From Cornus controversa (Eukaryota; Streptophyta; Magnoliopsida; Cornales; Cornaceae), in contig CM048853.1 of assembly GCA_026545225.1 (NCBI GenBank), forward strand, positions 45,896,755 through 45,960,754: a stretch of 64,000 nucleotides of DNA, written 5' to 3'. A program made the position numbers and the translations under genes. Position 1 is the stretch's first letter. Each line of letters begins with the position of its first letter. Shown here piece by piece: positions 1 to 13,128 of the stretch. The notes under the pieces were generated by a model. It saw nothing but the letters and a program-made list of their open reading frames with translations. It made no database searches and was not told the DNA's origin.

Positions 1-1350
1 ATTAGATGAGATGGAGGAAAAAATAATCCAAAATGAATTTTCCTAAAATTTCTAGTCTTGAGTAATTTCTGCAACGAGTTTTGGGGGACTAGTTAACTGT
101 ATGGTAAATGCAACAACTTTTTCTAGTCTAACTAGTTATCATTTCACTGATGAAGTTATAAGTATGGTTCATATATACATACTATATCAGAGATACATAC
201 TAATAATGACTATTTCTGGGCCACCATTACCGCTGTGAGTAACATTCACATCAGAACCAGCCGGTTCTTCCCGGCGTAACAGCCGCTACAGCGTGGAACC
301 GGTCATTTTAAATAAATGCAGATCAAGCCTCAAAAGCTCAGAGAGTGCACTGAGGTGGAGAACGACAACTATACCTGGAGTTGCTCGCCGTAAAGAAGAT
401 TTTTATCGCCGGTCAAGGAGATCCCGGTGGCCGGTGGAGGAGATCGCGACTGGCAGTTGACGACATCGCAACTGACAGCGTAGGAGATGGCAGTTAGGCC
501 AAGCGGGCAGAGGACGCTACAGTGGTTCGTTTAAAATGGGAAACATGTGTCTTAGACTCCTTATATAGTTTTACATTTATCCAATATAAACCCTTAAACT
601 ATTTATTATTTTAACAAACATAATAATTATCATAAAATCAAATATTATAGGTCTAATTTATTTATTTTAATTTTTAAATTTATTTTTATTTTATTGTCAA
701 ATATTATATGGTATGATTAAATTTCATTTATTTCATAATTAAGTTTACATTTACTTATTAGCTTCGTAAAAAAATATAATTAGTAAGTATTTTTAATAAT
801 GTTAAACATATAAGTTTCGATTTTCTTAGAGTGTAAATAATTCTGTATGGAGGGCGCGTTTTTTACGGTGTCTTACATTAGTCAGGGCAAAGCCGTGGAC
901 ACCCTGGTTATAAAAAATAAAAATAAATGTCAAACATATAAATTCATGAATTCATCATTACTTGTGTTAAAATGGTCTTAAAAAATTCAATAAAATTATT
1001 AAAATTTATTTTTGTCAAACTATATAAAAATAATTTCAAACTTTATATTCACTAATAAGCCCCCGGACCCTAGTTATCATTTCATACTTTATATTGACTC
1101 TCACCAAGTTTAATGAATCAATTGACCAACTAAACATCTTGATTTAGCAGATGATGTAATACGAATACATAGTCATTTAACTAGTGGAATTCAAGCAAGC
1201 AAGAAATTAATCCTATCGTTTCGTATTTTGTATTGCCTAATACCAAAGATTACTAGATTAATTGATCAGATATGTATCTTGATTCATTAGCTCCAATGGT
1301 GAAATTTTCAGCACGATACACATCTCACACTAAAAACAAGACTTTCTGTT
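1..1350. repeat. A module copy 1 (tandem-array spacer)
   Basis: Non-coding segment that recurs with clear similarity near 12,460-13,130 plus 16,257-16,505, 25,430-25,745, 28,141-28,288 plus 31,136-31,200, and 39,860-41,097. This copy and the one at 39,860 are the longest and are colinear over about 1.3 kb. No reading frame is conserved between copies. It marks the boundary of the receptor-kinase duplication units. I see no gene in it. Confidence 0.8.
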
Positions 1351-1705
1351 AAAATTAATGCCATGTTTGTGTACTTATTTATTTTATGTATTGTCTTGTC
1401 ATTTATTTTAATGATTAAGTAGTGGGTGTGAGTGAAAATATAATGGCTGAGACTATTTTGTGGGATAATGTTTTGTACTGGGTCAGAGAGAAAAGCAGAA
1501 GGCAAAACGTAAACAATGTAGAAAGTGGGTGTGCAAGCATTTTTTGGAGATATACAATCCAGTAGCTACTCCTCTATTTTTGGTTGCTTCCCCTGTTTTT
1601 CCCTCTCTTTTGTGCCCTTAACTTGCTGCTCCAATTTCCTTCTATTCTTCTCATTACACAAATCTTGACAAATATGGGCGTGAAGGTTATCGACGGAAAA
1701 ACAAA

Positions 1706-1755
1706 CCCCGAAAATTATCGGCAGCCATGGCCCCGAAAATTATCGGCAGCCATGG
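1706..1755 (+). repeat. Perfect 25-bp tandem duplication at copia-1 gag start
   Basis: Two identical adjacent 25-bp units (1706-1730 and 1731-1755), each ending in CCATGG. The duplication puts two ATGs in different frames; only the second (1752) opens the gag frame. Confidence 0.85.
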
Positions 1756-4540
1756 CAACTTCAAGTAACCAAAATATGGGTTCTATTCCTACTTTTGATG
1801 GGGAGATCTATGATTTTTGGTGTGTGAAGATGAAAATCATATTCCTTTCTTATGATCTTTGGGAGTATGTAGAAGAAGGATACGAAGATTCGGAAGATAC
1901 GACAACTTTGACGGATGCTCAAAAGCAAAAACTGAAGGAGCACAAGAAGAAAGATGCAAAAACTGTTGCCTTGATTCAACAAGGGGTTGCTGACATTATT
2001 TTTCCAAGAAACATCAATGCAACAAAAGCAAAGGAGGCATGAGATATTCTTCAAAAGGAGTATAGAGGCACTATGAAAGTAAGAACTATAAAACTCCAAT
2101 ATTTGAGAAGAGATTTTAAAAGTCTGAAAATGAAAGATACGGAGTTGTTGAAAGAATTTTTCACGAGATTTATGGAAGTTGTAAATCAAATGAAAACATA
2201 TGGGGAAAACATTTCCGATCAAAGAATTGTTGAAAAAATTCTAATTAGTCTGCCGAAAAAAACCCCATTGTTGCCGTCGTTGAAAAAACAAAGGATCTTG
2301 TCAACTTGAGTGTTGAAGAACTAATGGGTTCAATGAAAACATTTGAGCAAAGATTGAATAGGCGCTCCAAAAAATCAATTGAAAGTGCCTTTCAATCCAA
2401 GCTCAATGTTAATTTGAAAAATAATGAGAAAGACCCATCTAGTTTCAATTGATCAAAAAGAGAATCTTCTAGTGGTGGAAGAGGAAGAAGTCTAAGAGGA
2501 AGAGGAAGAAATAATTTTGGTAGAGGTGAAAGTGTAGAGTCCACTCAACCAAAATGTGGAATTTGTAAAAGAAGTAGCCATATTGATAAAGATTGTTGAT
2601 TTCGGGGAAAACCTCAATGTTTCAATTGCAAAAGATTTGGGCATGTTCAAAAGGATTGTCGATTGAAAGCAAATCAACAAGCAAATTTTTCCGAAGAGCA
2701 AGAAGGTGAAGCAAATATGTTCTATGCTTGTCATATGGCATCGAAACAAAAGGAAGATTTGTGGTTCCTTGATAGCGGGTGTAGTAATCACATGACCGGA
2801 GATAAAAACATATTTTTGGATATCGATACTTCGGCAAATTCTCACGTAAGAATGGGAAATGATGCTTTGGTTCAAACAAAAGGAAAGGGTACCATTGGCA
2901 TAGAAACAAAGAAGGGAAGAAAATTGATCCAAGATGTACTACTAGTTCCGGATTTGGAGCAAAATTTGTTGAGTGTTGGACAAGTTGTATAGCATGGGTA
3001 CTCCGTTCACTTTGGTGAAGACTCTTGCAAAATCTACGACAATAAAAGAAAAAATCAAATTGTGGCAAAAATGAAGATGGAGAAAAATAGAAGCTTTGCT
3101 CTTACTCTTCCGTACTGAAAAAATGTGGCCTTGAAGATGGATGTTGTTGATGAGTCGTGGCTTTGGCATAGAAGACTTGGTCACTTGAATTTTCAAAACT
3201 TGAAGAATCCACAACAAAAGAACATGGTACATGGGTTGCCAAGTTCTATACAAGAAGTGAAAGAAATTTGTGAAGGTTGTGCTCTTGGCAAACATCACCG
3301 AGAGTCATTTCCAAAAGAGAAGTCATGGAGAGCCAAAACACCATTGGAGCTTGTTCATACCGATGTGTGCGGGCGGATGTCAACACCAACAAATAGAGTT
3401 AACAAGTACTTCATTATTTTTGTTGATGATTTTTCAAGAATAACATGGATTTATTTCATAAGACAAAAATCGGATGTTTTCTCTACCTTCAAAAATTTTC
3501 AAAAGCTTGTTGAAAGGCAAAGTGGCCATTTTATGAAAGTATTAAGAAGTGATAGAGGAGGAGAATACAATTGAAATGAATTTGATAAATTTTGTGAAGA
3601 TATTGGCTTGGAAAGGGAATTAACCGTTGGGTATACTCCACAACAAAATGGAGTGGCGGAAAGGAAGAATAGAACAATTGTTGAAATGAGAAAATCAATG
3701 CTTCATGAAAAGGGGCTACCCAAGTTCTTTTGGGGTGAAGCCATGTATACTTGATGAATAGATGTCCAACAAAAGTCGTGGAGAACAAAACTCCATTTGA
3801 AGCATGGAGTGGAAGGAAACCATCTGTTAATCACTTGAAAATATTTGGTTGTATTTGCTTTGCTTATGTTCCAAAAGAAGTAAGGCACAAACTTGATGAA
3901 ACTAGTGAAAAGTGCATCTTTGTGGGTTATAGCTCAAAATCAAAGGGCTATAGACTCTTCAATTTGAAAAAGAATAAATTAATCATTTCTAGAGATGTTC
4001 TCTTTAATGAGAAGGCCTCTTGATATTGGAAAAAGAAGAAAGTTCAAAATCAAGTCATCACTTTCAATGAAGAACCGGAAAATCAAGAAGATGAAGATGA
4101 ATATGTTGTTGAAGCTTCACAAGAAATGTCTCCAACAACTAGCTCACAATCAACTCCAACTTCTCCATCAAGCTCAAGCTCCTCATCTCCAAGCTTAACT
4201 CCAAAGAGAAGAGAAGTCTTAGTGATGTGTATGATAGTTGCAATTTTTGTGTTGTTGAACTGGAAAGCTTTGAAGAAGCAATTAAAGAAGAATCATGGAA
4301 GAAAGCTATGGAAGAAGAAATTAATGTGATTGACAAAAACAAAACTTGGGAGTTGGTAGAGAAGCCGGAAGACAAGGAAGTGATTGGCGTGAAGTGGATC
4401 TTCAAAACCAAATTCAATCCGGATGGTTCTAATCAAAAGAACAAAGCAAGACTTGTGGCAAAAGGCTATTCTCAACAGTCCGGAATTGATTTTCAAGAGA
4501 CTTTCACCGGTGGCTCGACTTGATACAATAAGAGCTCTCA
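1752..4540 (+). pseudogene. Degenerate Ty1/copia gag-pol fragment (copia-1)
   Basis: Remains of a Tnt1-like copia polyprotein broken by stops and frameshifts. In order it shows gag (from ATG 1752, residues MATSSNQN...), a frameshift near 2,265, two CCHC zinc knuckles (about 2,550-2,660, one with a stop inside), the protease motif DSGCS (about 2,771), the GAG-pre-integrase motif WHRRLGHL (about 3,165), an integrase core with HTDVCG and RSDRGGEY, and the first part of reverse transcriptase (WELVEKP, VKWIFKTK, ARLVAKG). It stops abruptly at about 4,540, before the YVDD catalytic motif. RNase H and recognisable LTRs are absent, so it is a truncated, dead insertion. Internal stops lie at about 2,041, 3,574 and 3,754. 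It sits in the first kinase unit and is absent from the other units. Confidence 0.9.
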
Positions 4541-5953
4541 TGTCAGGAGATCAGACGTCCCAGGGCAAAGGCCAAAAAATTGCCCAGCCTCTGTAGAATA
4601 TGCACAAAGCACTAGAAATTCTGTTAACACACTCATTTTCTGACAAAACCCAGCTAAACAAAGTATGTAATTCCAGAAATCACATTGTCCTCAGGCTTTA
4701 ACCACAAACAAGATAAAGATAATAATAATAATAATAATAATAATAAAGAAAAAAAGGGAAGAAAAGATGATGCCCAAATTCCAGAAGCTCCATGATTCCA
4801 CGGTAATGAGCCAATGAAGATGGTAGTGTTTCAGCAATGGGTCTTCACGGTGGTGGTTCTGTGGTGGGTCTTCCCGGTGGAGAACATAGAGCTTCATCAG
4901 CAACGCTCTGGATGGAGATTGGAGATAGAACTCGGCAGTGGTGGAATGGTAATGTTGAAGGCTACCCAGACAACGACAGAAGGTGGTACTCGGCACAGGC
5001 GCTTATGATTGGGCCTGTTTTCAAGCTCTACAATAGCTTGATCAAACCCAGATGCGAATATGAACAGGAAACCAAAGCAAAGTTTAGAGTTGAGATTTGA
5101 AAGGGTGAATTTTGGATAAACTACAAAATCACATAGTGAAAGGCAAGTACTTGAAAGTGTTAGCTAGAAGTGACTCTTGTGTGTGGTTCCATTAAGTTAG
5201 AAACTTCACATTTTTTATTTATAAGTGACTTAGTTCTCCTGATTAAATTATATAAAATATAAATATATGCTTCTTTGTTTTTTGATAAGTGAATATATGC
5301 TTCTTTGTAAGGATTTAATTTCCTCGTTGCAGAAGGGCAATCAACAAAGGAATTGGTGTGGATAACATGCATTATCTTAATGATGGCCTTTGGAAGGTAT
5401 TTTGTTACATGGAAATGCTTTTTGGCTGGAGATATCATAAAGAAGCATATTAGAGGAGAGATGGTTTGTAATAGAAAAGAATGAAAAAAGATAATTCATG
5501 TGACCGACCCCGTTCATACGGGGAAAGAATTTATCTTAGAGTCCTGTGCTAATATATATTCATTTATTTAAATGTGTTTGTGTATCAAATGGGATGTTAT
5601 TCATAACTTATCCTTAGAAAATTGTCTTTTAAATTGGCATTCCTACAACTTTTGAGTTTTGTTTGGAATTTGCAAGTAAATAATTTCAGCAGAGAAAATA
5701 AAATGTAAATACTTTTTTTTTTGAGCCAAAGAAATGAAACTGTGAAAAGCCTTTAATCCTTACTGTGAAAATTTATATCAAACAAATGAATGGATGGAAT
5801 GAGCATTCCATTCCATTCTTGCATATCAAAGAATAACAGGATCCCTTTGATGCCAAATCTAAAAATTGATACTGTTTATTTTCTTCTCCACTTTGCCGGT
5901 CAGTATCCATGTTTTTAATGTTCAAATAAATTAATCCCATTCCTTATCTTCAA
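4541..5953. other. Intergenic, no gene seen
   Basis: It holds an (AAT)n microsatellite at about 4,720-4,745. A segment at about 5,325-5,640 matches 31,440-31,760, and 5,640-5,953 matches the region 3' of RLK2 and RLK3 (20,230-20,520 and 32,770-33,085), so this is shared 3' flank of the duplication units. Open frames across 4,814-5,100 are not recognisable as protein. Confidence 0.7.
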
Positions 5954-6805
5954 CTATGAAACATATATTTCATGATTCATCAGCTCCTCTATTGTGATAG
6001 CATGGGGAGGCTTGGGCAGTGGTGGCCGGTGAACAAGGAACTCTCGACAGACATGTTCCATTGTTGGCCGAGATTTTGGATTGGGATGTACACATGCTAG
6101 TGCGAGTCTTGTGACAAGAACCACATCCTGAGCAACCGATTGATTTGCAGGAGGCAGAGGACGTGGGTCCACAACATCCTTGAACATTAAATGTTGAGCT
6201 GATGCCGATGATAATGAGGACACAAGTTCTCCTGGATGCCTTCCCATTATTGTTTCGAGTGCCACAACTCCAAAACTATAAACGTCACACTTTTCAGTCA
6301 CAACCATGGTGAATGCAAGTTCTGCATTAAGAATAAGTCTGTGTAAGAGTAACCATTTTTTTTTAATTTTTCTTTTTCATCACTTCGCAAGTAATTAAGA
6401 TACAAGTAGATGACATGACAATAGAAGTTATTATACTAATCAAGCCATAACACCATTCCCTTTCACATGAAAAAAAGGAAGGCACAATTAAGAATAGGGC
6501 AATACTTGGGTGGACGAATTTCGTTCTTTTGCATGACGTGGCCCAACAAACCATCAAAATTTTTTATTCTCTCTTCGTTTCAGGTAATATATATAGTGTC
6601 CAAAAAATAATAAGGAATGACTCTCGAAAAAGGTACATACATACAAAGCCAAGAAGATAGATCTCTCTAAAATAACTTCAGTTTGATCTGAAATTTCAAT
6701 CATAAATTTCTTTTTACTTGCTAATGGAGATAAAATTGAACGAAAATAAATTAGATTCAGCTTGCAAATAATGGGGTTTCTTTCATGTATTTGTCTCTGT
6801 TTTGG

Positions 6806-6852
<47 letters not shown>

Positions 6853-9509
6853 ATTGTTACAAATACATATATGTGTAATATAAAGTACATATATATGGAA
6901 ATTAGGTCTTTTAGTGGTGGTGGCGAAGGGTGGAGCAGCGACATGATATTGTACGGAGGTTGGATTAGGTAAGGAGATTTGCCGGAGATCTGATAGTAAA
7001 TATATAGAGAAAGGTGAGTGAGAAAGAAAGAATCATAATATGTTGTAGATATAGAGAGAGAAATACGAGAGAGAACGTGGGATGAGAGAGAAATTTTTGT
7101 TAATTAATGTTAAAGAGAATTATTGTTACCCTTTTGTTAACTTATCGAGTTTGATTTATTTTTAATTTTTAAACCTGTGTCAGTATTTCATAGGACCACA
7201 TCATGCTGGAGGACTAACTGAGGATGGGATTCAAGTATTGTCCTTAAGAATAAGGAGCTGTGATGTAAGTACGTACCTGGAGCAACATATCCATAAGTGC
7301 CTACCATCACCGTTTGATTAGACGAATCAGGATCCAACAATCTAGCAGTGCCAAAGTCGGAGACAGAAGCCACCAATTCTGAATTTAGAAGAATGTTGTT
7401 GCTGGAAATGTCGCGATGAAGAATGGGTGGGGTGCAATCATGATGCATGTAAGACAAAGCATGGGCAATGCCTTTGATGACATTCACCCTCTTACTCCAA
7501 TCCAGCTCCACAGCTTCAACCTCACTTCTCAGGACCAGAAAAAGGCTTCCCCTCTCCATGTACTCGTAAACGAGAAACATACATCGCTTGTGTAGACAGT
7601 ACCCATAGAGCTTCACAATGTTTCGATGTCGTATTTGTGATAAAAAGCGGGCCTCATTCCTGAAACTTTTATCATAAGCTGGCTCTTCGCCTTCCAAACG
7701 ATGAAGTTTCTTCAAGGCAACTACCTTTCCACTAGGCAGTTGTGCCCTGTAAACACTCCCATAACCTCCAGTTCCAATGCAGTATCTGATGTCAAAGTCC
7801 TCTGTAGCTTCAATGATGTCTTCGTATGCAATTGTTCCATCATAATTCCATATTGAGAATATATCTCCATGCTTTGTTAGTCTTGGTTGAGGCTGCGATT
7901 TCTTAATCTTAAGCCGAGAATAGTAGAAAAATCCTAGAATTAGGGAGGTGGGGAGGAAAATTGTGACCGGAAGAGAAATTGTGACATAGTGCACCAATTT
8001 GTTTCTTCTCTTAGGAGGAGGAGGAGGAGGAGGAGGAGAAGAAGGAGAGCAAGAAGGAAAATAGGTGGTTGTGTTACTACATAAATGTTTGTTGCCAACA
8101 AATGAGCGAGCATAATGTTCATTGTCAAAAACCTTTGGTACCTGACCCTCCAGAGCATTGTATGACAAGTCAATATTGTAGGAATCTAGGAATATGAGAG
8201 AAGGGGGAATATTGCCGGAGAGTTTATTGTGGGAGAGATCCAAGTCCATTAGGCTGGTATTATTCCCCAGTTGAGGCGGAATGCTGCCGTTGAAGTAGTT
8301 GTTGCTCAAATTCAATATTCGCAAATTAGGACAATTTCCAATACCAGTTGGGATGGGTCCGCCCAGGTTGTTTTGGGAGAGGTGCAAATATTCAAGATTG
8401 GACCAATTATTGATACTGAATGGAATGTGGCCGGTCAATTGGTTTACGGAGATGTCTAGATACCGGATATCAGATAGTGTTGGGAGGGGTCCACTCAGCT
8501 TGTTTTGGGAGAGGTCTAAATGTTCAAGATTGGACAAATTTATGATGTTAGATGGAATGGGTCCGCTCAGTTGGTTTATGGAGAAATCTAAATACTGGAG
8601 TTTGGAGAGTGCTGATATTTGGCCATGGTTGAATGAAAGGTTGATCATATTATGGGCAAGGGAAAGAGATACCAAATTGGTTAAATTAAGACCCAAGGCA
8701 GAAGGAATTGGACCTATGATCTGATTAAAACTGAAGTCTAGTTTAATCAGATTCTTCAAATTCCCTATTTCCGGAGGGATGGACCCTTGGATTGAATTTG
8801 CCCTCAGAGAGAATTGAATAAGGTTTGCCAGGAGACCTACAGCTGGAGGGATTTGTCCATGAAATTGGTTGTGACTTAGGTCCAATAAGGTCAGGTTAGA
8901 TAAATGACCAATAGATGAAGGGATTGGACCATCAAGACCGTTATAACTGAAGTTTAGAGCGACAAGTTTTTTCAAATTCTCTATTTTTGGAGGGATAGAA
9001 CCAGTGATATGATTTTTAGAAATGGAGAACTCCACCAATCCAGTGAGGGAAGTAAGAGAAACAGGTAGCTCACCTACAAGGTTGTTAGAAGACAGTTCGA
9101 GGTAGGTGAGCTTTGAAAGTGCACCTATTTGATATGGGATGCTCTCATTGAGTCCATTATGACTAAGGTCGAGGCGAACAAGGTTTGGGAAGGAAGAGAA
9201 GTTAAATTTCCCCAACTTACCTGCTAAGTTAAAGTTGTAAGGCATGATTATTTCCGTGACACTGCCAGCATCGTCACAAACTATTCCAGCCCACGTACAA
9301 TGACGAGAGGGGCTATTTATATTGGCATCCGACTCCCACCAGCCACTCCTAAGCAGAGCCTCTGCTTCCAATTCAATTGATGATGATGATGAGGAAGGTG
9401 CCACAGCCACAGCCACAGTAGTAAAACTAGGAAAGGTTGCATAGTAGTAAAAGAGCAAGGAATACCATACTAGTGGTACAATCACTGAAAAGGAATTGGA
9501 GGATGACAT
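5954..9509 (-). CDS. LRR receptor-like kinase, MIK2-like (RLK1)
   Basis: Two exons, 7277-9509 and 5954-6321 (with stop), joined across a 955-bp GT-AG intron that splits the APE codon of the kinase; predicted protein 866 aa. Seen: hydrophobic N-terminus (signal peptide, about 1-35); LRR N-cap with the WW...C-x6-C pattern; about 14-15 plant LRRs of 24 residues; a Pro run at about 488-499; one membrane span at about 508-530; a kinase with P-loop GTGGYG (about 579), Lys600 in VALKK, Glu619, HRD 698-700 and DFG about 718. All catalytic residues are present, so it should be an active RD kinase. Family knowledge: MIK2-type (LRR-XII-like) receptors sit at the plasma membrane and sense peptide or wall-derived signals; the ligand here is unknown. 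The start is the first ATG before the signal peptide. The encoded protein is shorter than Arabidopsis MIK2 because it has fewer LRRs. The exact orthology is inferred. Confidence 0.9.
6809..6849. repeat. (AT)n microsatellite in RLK1 intron
   Basis: About 40 bp of pure AT repeat. The equivalent place in the RLK2 intron (about 21,520) has only a few AT units, and the RLK3 intron has lost the region. Confidence 0.9.
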
Positions 9510-10100
9510 GATTAACTTTTATAGTTTTAATTGATTCAATTGCATATACACTAACTATATATATATATATATAGTGTGTGTGTGTGTGTTGGTTGCCACT
9601 TGCCAGTCCCATCATTTCCCACAAACTTCAAAAGACTTTGATCCTCAGTTGGGCGCTCATAGTCAAGGTCTTCTGGCAAAAGAAAAGGAAGATATATGCT
9701 TGTTGTGCCAACCTTTTTTTACTTCATTTGTTACTCAATTTTGACATAACATTAAGCAGGTCAAATACATGTCTTGCTTCATTAGCTGCCATGAAGTAGT
9801 TTTGTATTGTGACCTCATCATCACTAATTTGATGTGATGAAGTTTTATGCACGGCATACTAGACCCAGTCTTTTCGTCGATGTCATGATACATTAATGTC
9901 TATCCAAGAGTGGAATGATTTTTCATCAAGTCAACCTGATTGATGCATTAACGTATCCCAAAAGGGAATGGGAATAATTTTTCTATAAATGCCACTGTCC
10001 GTGTCCTCCGACCCATAAGTAACACCTTGGAAAAGTGGAACCATTTAAATTTCACATGATTTAGATTATTTAATCACAGCGCAACCAGATTAGTCAACTT
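9510..10100 (-). promoter_or_regulatory. RLK1 upstream region with W-box cores and microsatellite
   Basis: An (AT)n-(GT)n tract at 9556-9590 lies 47-81 bp before the ATG. On the gene strand, TTGAC[C/T] W-box cores lie at 9661-9666, 9759-9764, 9929-9934 and 10092-10097. WRKY control is inferred from motif density only. The region is homologous to the RLK2 upstream region. I could not place the transcription start. Confidence 0.45.
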
Positions 10101-10291
10101 TTACAAGCCAAATTGATACCAAAATAAAAATGATTTCTTTTGAGAATTTTAGTGATTTTTATTTAATTTTGGAAAACTATTTAACTCAAATAATAACCTA
10201 TTTATAATTTTTTAAGTCGTATGGACGGTAATAGATTTAAGTATTAAATAAATGAACATTAATCTTTAGAAGTCTGTAAGAGTAACCCTTG

Positions 10292-10340
10292 TGCCGATGA
10301 TAATGATAACACAAGTTCCTTGATGTCTTCCCATCATCAA
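10292..10340 (-). pseudogene. Relic of a second RLK last exon
   Basis: A short stretch matches the last-exon segment of RLK1 and RLK2 around the residues [10 protein letters not shown], read on the minus strand. It is flanked on both sides by copies of the intron-edge sequence AGTCTGTAAGAGTAACC (near 10,270 and 10,347). It is all that remains here of another kinase gene. Confidence 0.6.
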
Positions 10341-10344
10341 CAAG

Positions 10345-11075
10345 AAGTCTGTAAGAGTAACCCTTGTTTTTCTTTTTCATCACTTGCTAACTAATTAAGA
10401 TAGAAGTATATTGGCATGACAATGTTGCAAATGTGTATGTTAGAAATTTTATTTGATTTCGTTGCATCATTAGTTTTCATTACGTACTATAGTAACATAT
10501 TCTTTTCTTTTCCTTTTTTAGTTAAAAGTTAACATATTTCGTATATAAAGATGAAAATAGAATAGTGAAAGTTTTTTTCCCCTTAAGTTAAAAGAAAAAT
10601 ACTATTTCATATATCTTTAATATCTTTTTAAATAAATATTTATCTTTATTGAAATAGTGAACATGTACATTTTTGCTTTCATCATACATTTTCTACATAT
10701 GCTGATATATATGAAGAAATATAACATTAACATAGTAATTGAGCTCTCAAGCTCAAACCTGCTTTTAAGAAAAAAGTACCTTGCAATATTTATCCATGCA
10801 TAATAAATGTGTTTGCATGAGAAAAAGTCATACCTAATAAAAACTGCTATGATGTTTTTGTAGCATGGTTAGTAAATACGAGACAGAAAAATTCGCATAT
10901 AAAAACTGCTATGATGTTTTTGTAGCATGGTTAGTAAATATTTTTCTTAAAAAATAGGCTTAAAACTCAGCATACAAAACTTAAACAATAAAAATTTGCA
11001 TATATACTTTTATAGGTATAATATGAATAAAAATAATATATACTGTATATGGTAAAAAAAATACAGTAGTATTCA

Positions 11076-11112
<37 letters not shown>

Positions 11113-12450
11113 CTTTTTAATCATATCCTAATATTATATTAAATTAAATTAAAAGAGTGATGAAACTTATAGGGTAAACAGATTTGCTCTTATTATTCTT
11201 AGGTTAATCTTTTTTAAAAATAACTTTCACATCCCGTCAGGTCCGTTAGTTTACTAACAGTAACTGTAAAATTACATAATGTCCAAGTCTTTAAGACACA
11301 AATTGTACACATCATGGTGACCAAAGATACTTTTCTAACACTTCTCTCGTGTTAAGGTAGAAATTGAATAGCTCTGCAGTGGGACTTTTGACATATATAC
11401 ACAGAAATTATTTGAGAATTCAAATTAATTGTGAATTAATCATTTTACGTAGAACCAGAACACAAAATTTAATTGAGGATTTAATCATTCAAAGAACTAG
11501 AACACACAAAATTTGAAACTAGCTCACAGATAATTATCTTCAATTGGAATTTGATGAAAAGTCAATCAAGAATCAGGAGTAATTTTACATACATACACAG
11601 ACATATATATATGTTTGTGAGAAAATAGAGGATACTATGTGAATAAAGAAATAAAATCTCTTAGATATGGTTTCCTTTATCGAGGAACATACAACTACAA
11701 AAAGCATAAGAAGAAAACGATGATTTTATAGCTTACACTTTATGATTACAGAAGGTGGGATCAGAGTCGACTAGGATAAGGGAAGGATAGAGAGGGCGTG
11801 TAATATAAGTAATATATATATATGTGTGTGTTCATAAATTTGTACATGTTAATCTTTTATTATATACTAATATATTAGAAAACTGCATATTTGTCATTAA
11901 TTTCTATGAAGTACTAAAAAATTAATAGACTGTGTAAATATATATTATTATTTTACATTATGTTTTTAATAGAATAAATTTGGTTACTTTTATTTTATAT
12001 AATGTGATACATTAAACATATTTAGTACTATTAAAAATTAAAATATTAATTATTAGTCATTTGTAATAAAGTGGTTATTTTTACCATTAATAATGTCACT
12101 TTTGCCATTTTGCAACACACAAGGGCATTTATGGTGGCCACTTGCCAGTCTCGTCTTTCTCAGAAACTTCAGAAGAGTTTGTCCTGACTTTTGGTCACAC
12201 AGAGTCAAGGTCATGCTTGCTGTGTCAACCTCTTTTTACTTGACCAAATTAAAATTGGACTTTTGAGAATAATTAGAAATTTGGAAATAAAAGAATATCT
12301 AAACTTCATTTGTTGTGATGAAGATTTTTCCACGGGATACTAGACCGGGTCTTTTCATCAAGTCAAGAAGGGAATGATTTTTCACAAAGTCTGTCCTTCG
12401 ATCCATGAGCAACACCTTGCAAAACTAATAAGGAGTAACAAGTACATTAT
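10345..12450 (-). repeat. Duplicated upstream segment of a lost kinase gene (b copy 1)
   Basis: Colinear with 26,240-28,030 and partly with 36,770-37,950. It contains an (AT)n tract (11,078-11,110) and, at 12,130-12,410, sequence resembling the RLK1 and RLK2 5' flank (GCCACTTGCCAGTC, a TTGACC core, CCACGG.ATACTAGACC). No coding exon survives. Confidence 0.65.
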
Positions 12451-12462
12451 AGAAAGGGACTA

Positions 12463-13128
12463 ACTAGTTATCATTTCACTGATGAAGTTATAAGAATGGT
12501 TCATATATCATATTAATGACACGGATTTACCAGTGCGTAACATTCACAGCAGAACCCACCGGTTTTTCGCGGTGTAACTGCCGCAACAGCGTGGAACCGA
12601 TCATTTATGGCCGGTTCAGTCGTCATTAAAGTTATGTTTGGTACAATGAAAAAGAAGAAAGAAAATGATAATGTTAACTTTTATCGTGTTTGGCTGATTA
12701 GTAAAGAAAAAGAAATAAATAGATAGTTAACATATTTGGAGAGAAAAATGAAAGGAAATAATTTAAAAATTTTACCACTATACTCTTTTATATTTAAAAT
12801 AATAAATTTTAACTTTTATTGAAATAAGGGCAAAGTTAACAAAGTTTCATTAAAAAATGGTAGTTTTTTTCCTCCCATTTTTGGAAGGATAACAAAAAGC
12901 TACTATTTATCCTTAATTTATCCTTCCAAATCATTCTATTTATTTTCATTTTCATTAAAAAATTTATACCAAACACAAAAAAACATATCCCTCCATTTCT
13001 TTCCCTTTCTTTTCCTTTTATTTCTTTCCAACCAAACTAACCCTAAGAGTAGGAATGAAAAATAAGTACAGATCGATCAAGCCTCAAAAGCTCAGAAAGG
13101 GCACTGTGGTGGAGAACAACATCTATAC
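12463..13128. repeat. A module copy 2, left part
   Basis: Homologous to 125-380 and to 40,045-40,210. It is interrupted by the MITE at 12,630-13,043 and then by the solo LTR at 13,129-16,256; the module resumes at 16,257-16,505. Confidence 0.8.
12630..13043. mobile_element. Tourist-like (PIF/Harbinger) MITE
   Basis: A 414-bp AT-rich insertion without coding capacity, flanked by TAA (12,627-12,629 and 13,044-13,046). Imperfect inverted ends: left AGTTATGTTTGGTACAATG, right (reverse complement) GGGTTAGTTTGGTTGGAAAG. The A module copy at 40,130 has the uninterrupted site (TCATTAAGAGTAGG). A 3-bp TAA duplication and GGTTTGTTTGGT-like ends are typical of Tourist MITEs. Confidence 0.75.

Noticed and set aside
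4814-5100. Two overlapping frames of 64 and 87 codons
   Set aside because: Unrecognised, overlapping in different frames, with a short local duplication; no support as coding.
5954-6307. Separate small kinase gene starting at the internal ATG 6,307
   Set aside because: It is the second exon of RLK1; the conserved split APE codon and GT-AG borders join it to 7,277-9,509.
8271-8724. Open frames on the plus strand opposite RLK1 (and 23,015-23,389 opposite RLK2)
   Set aside because: Antisense shadows of the LRR repeats; their periodicity follows the 72-bp LRR unit.
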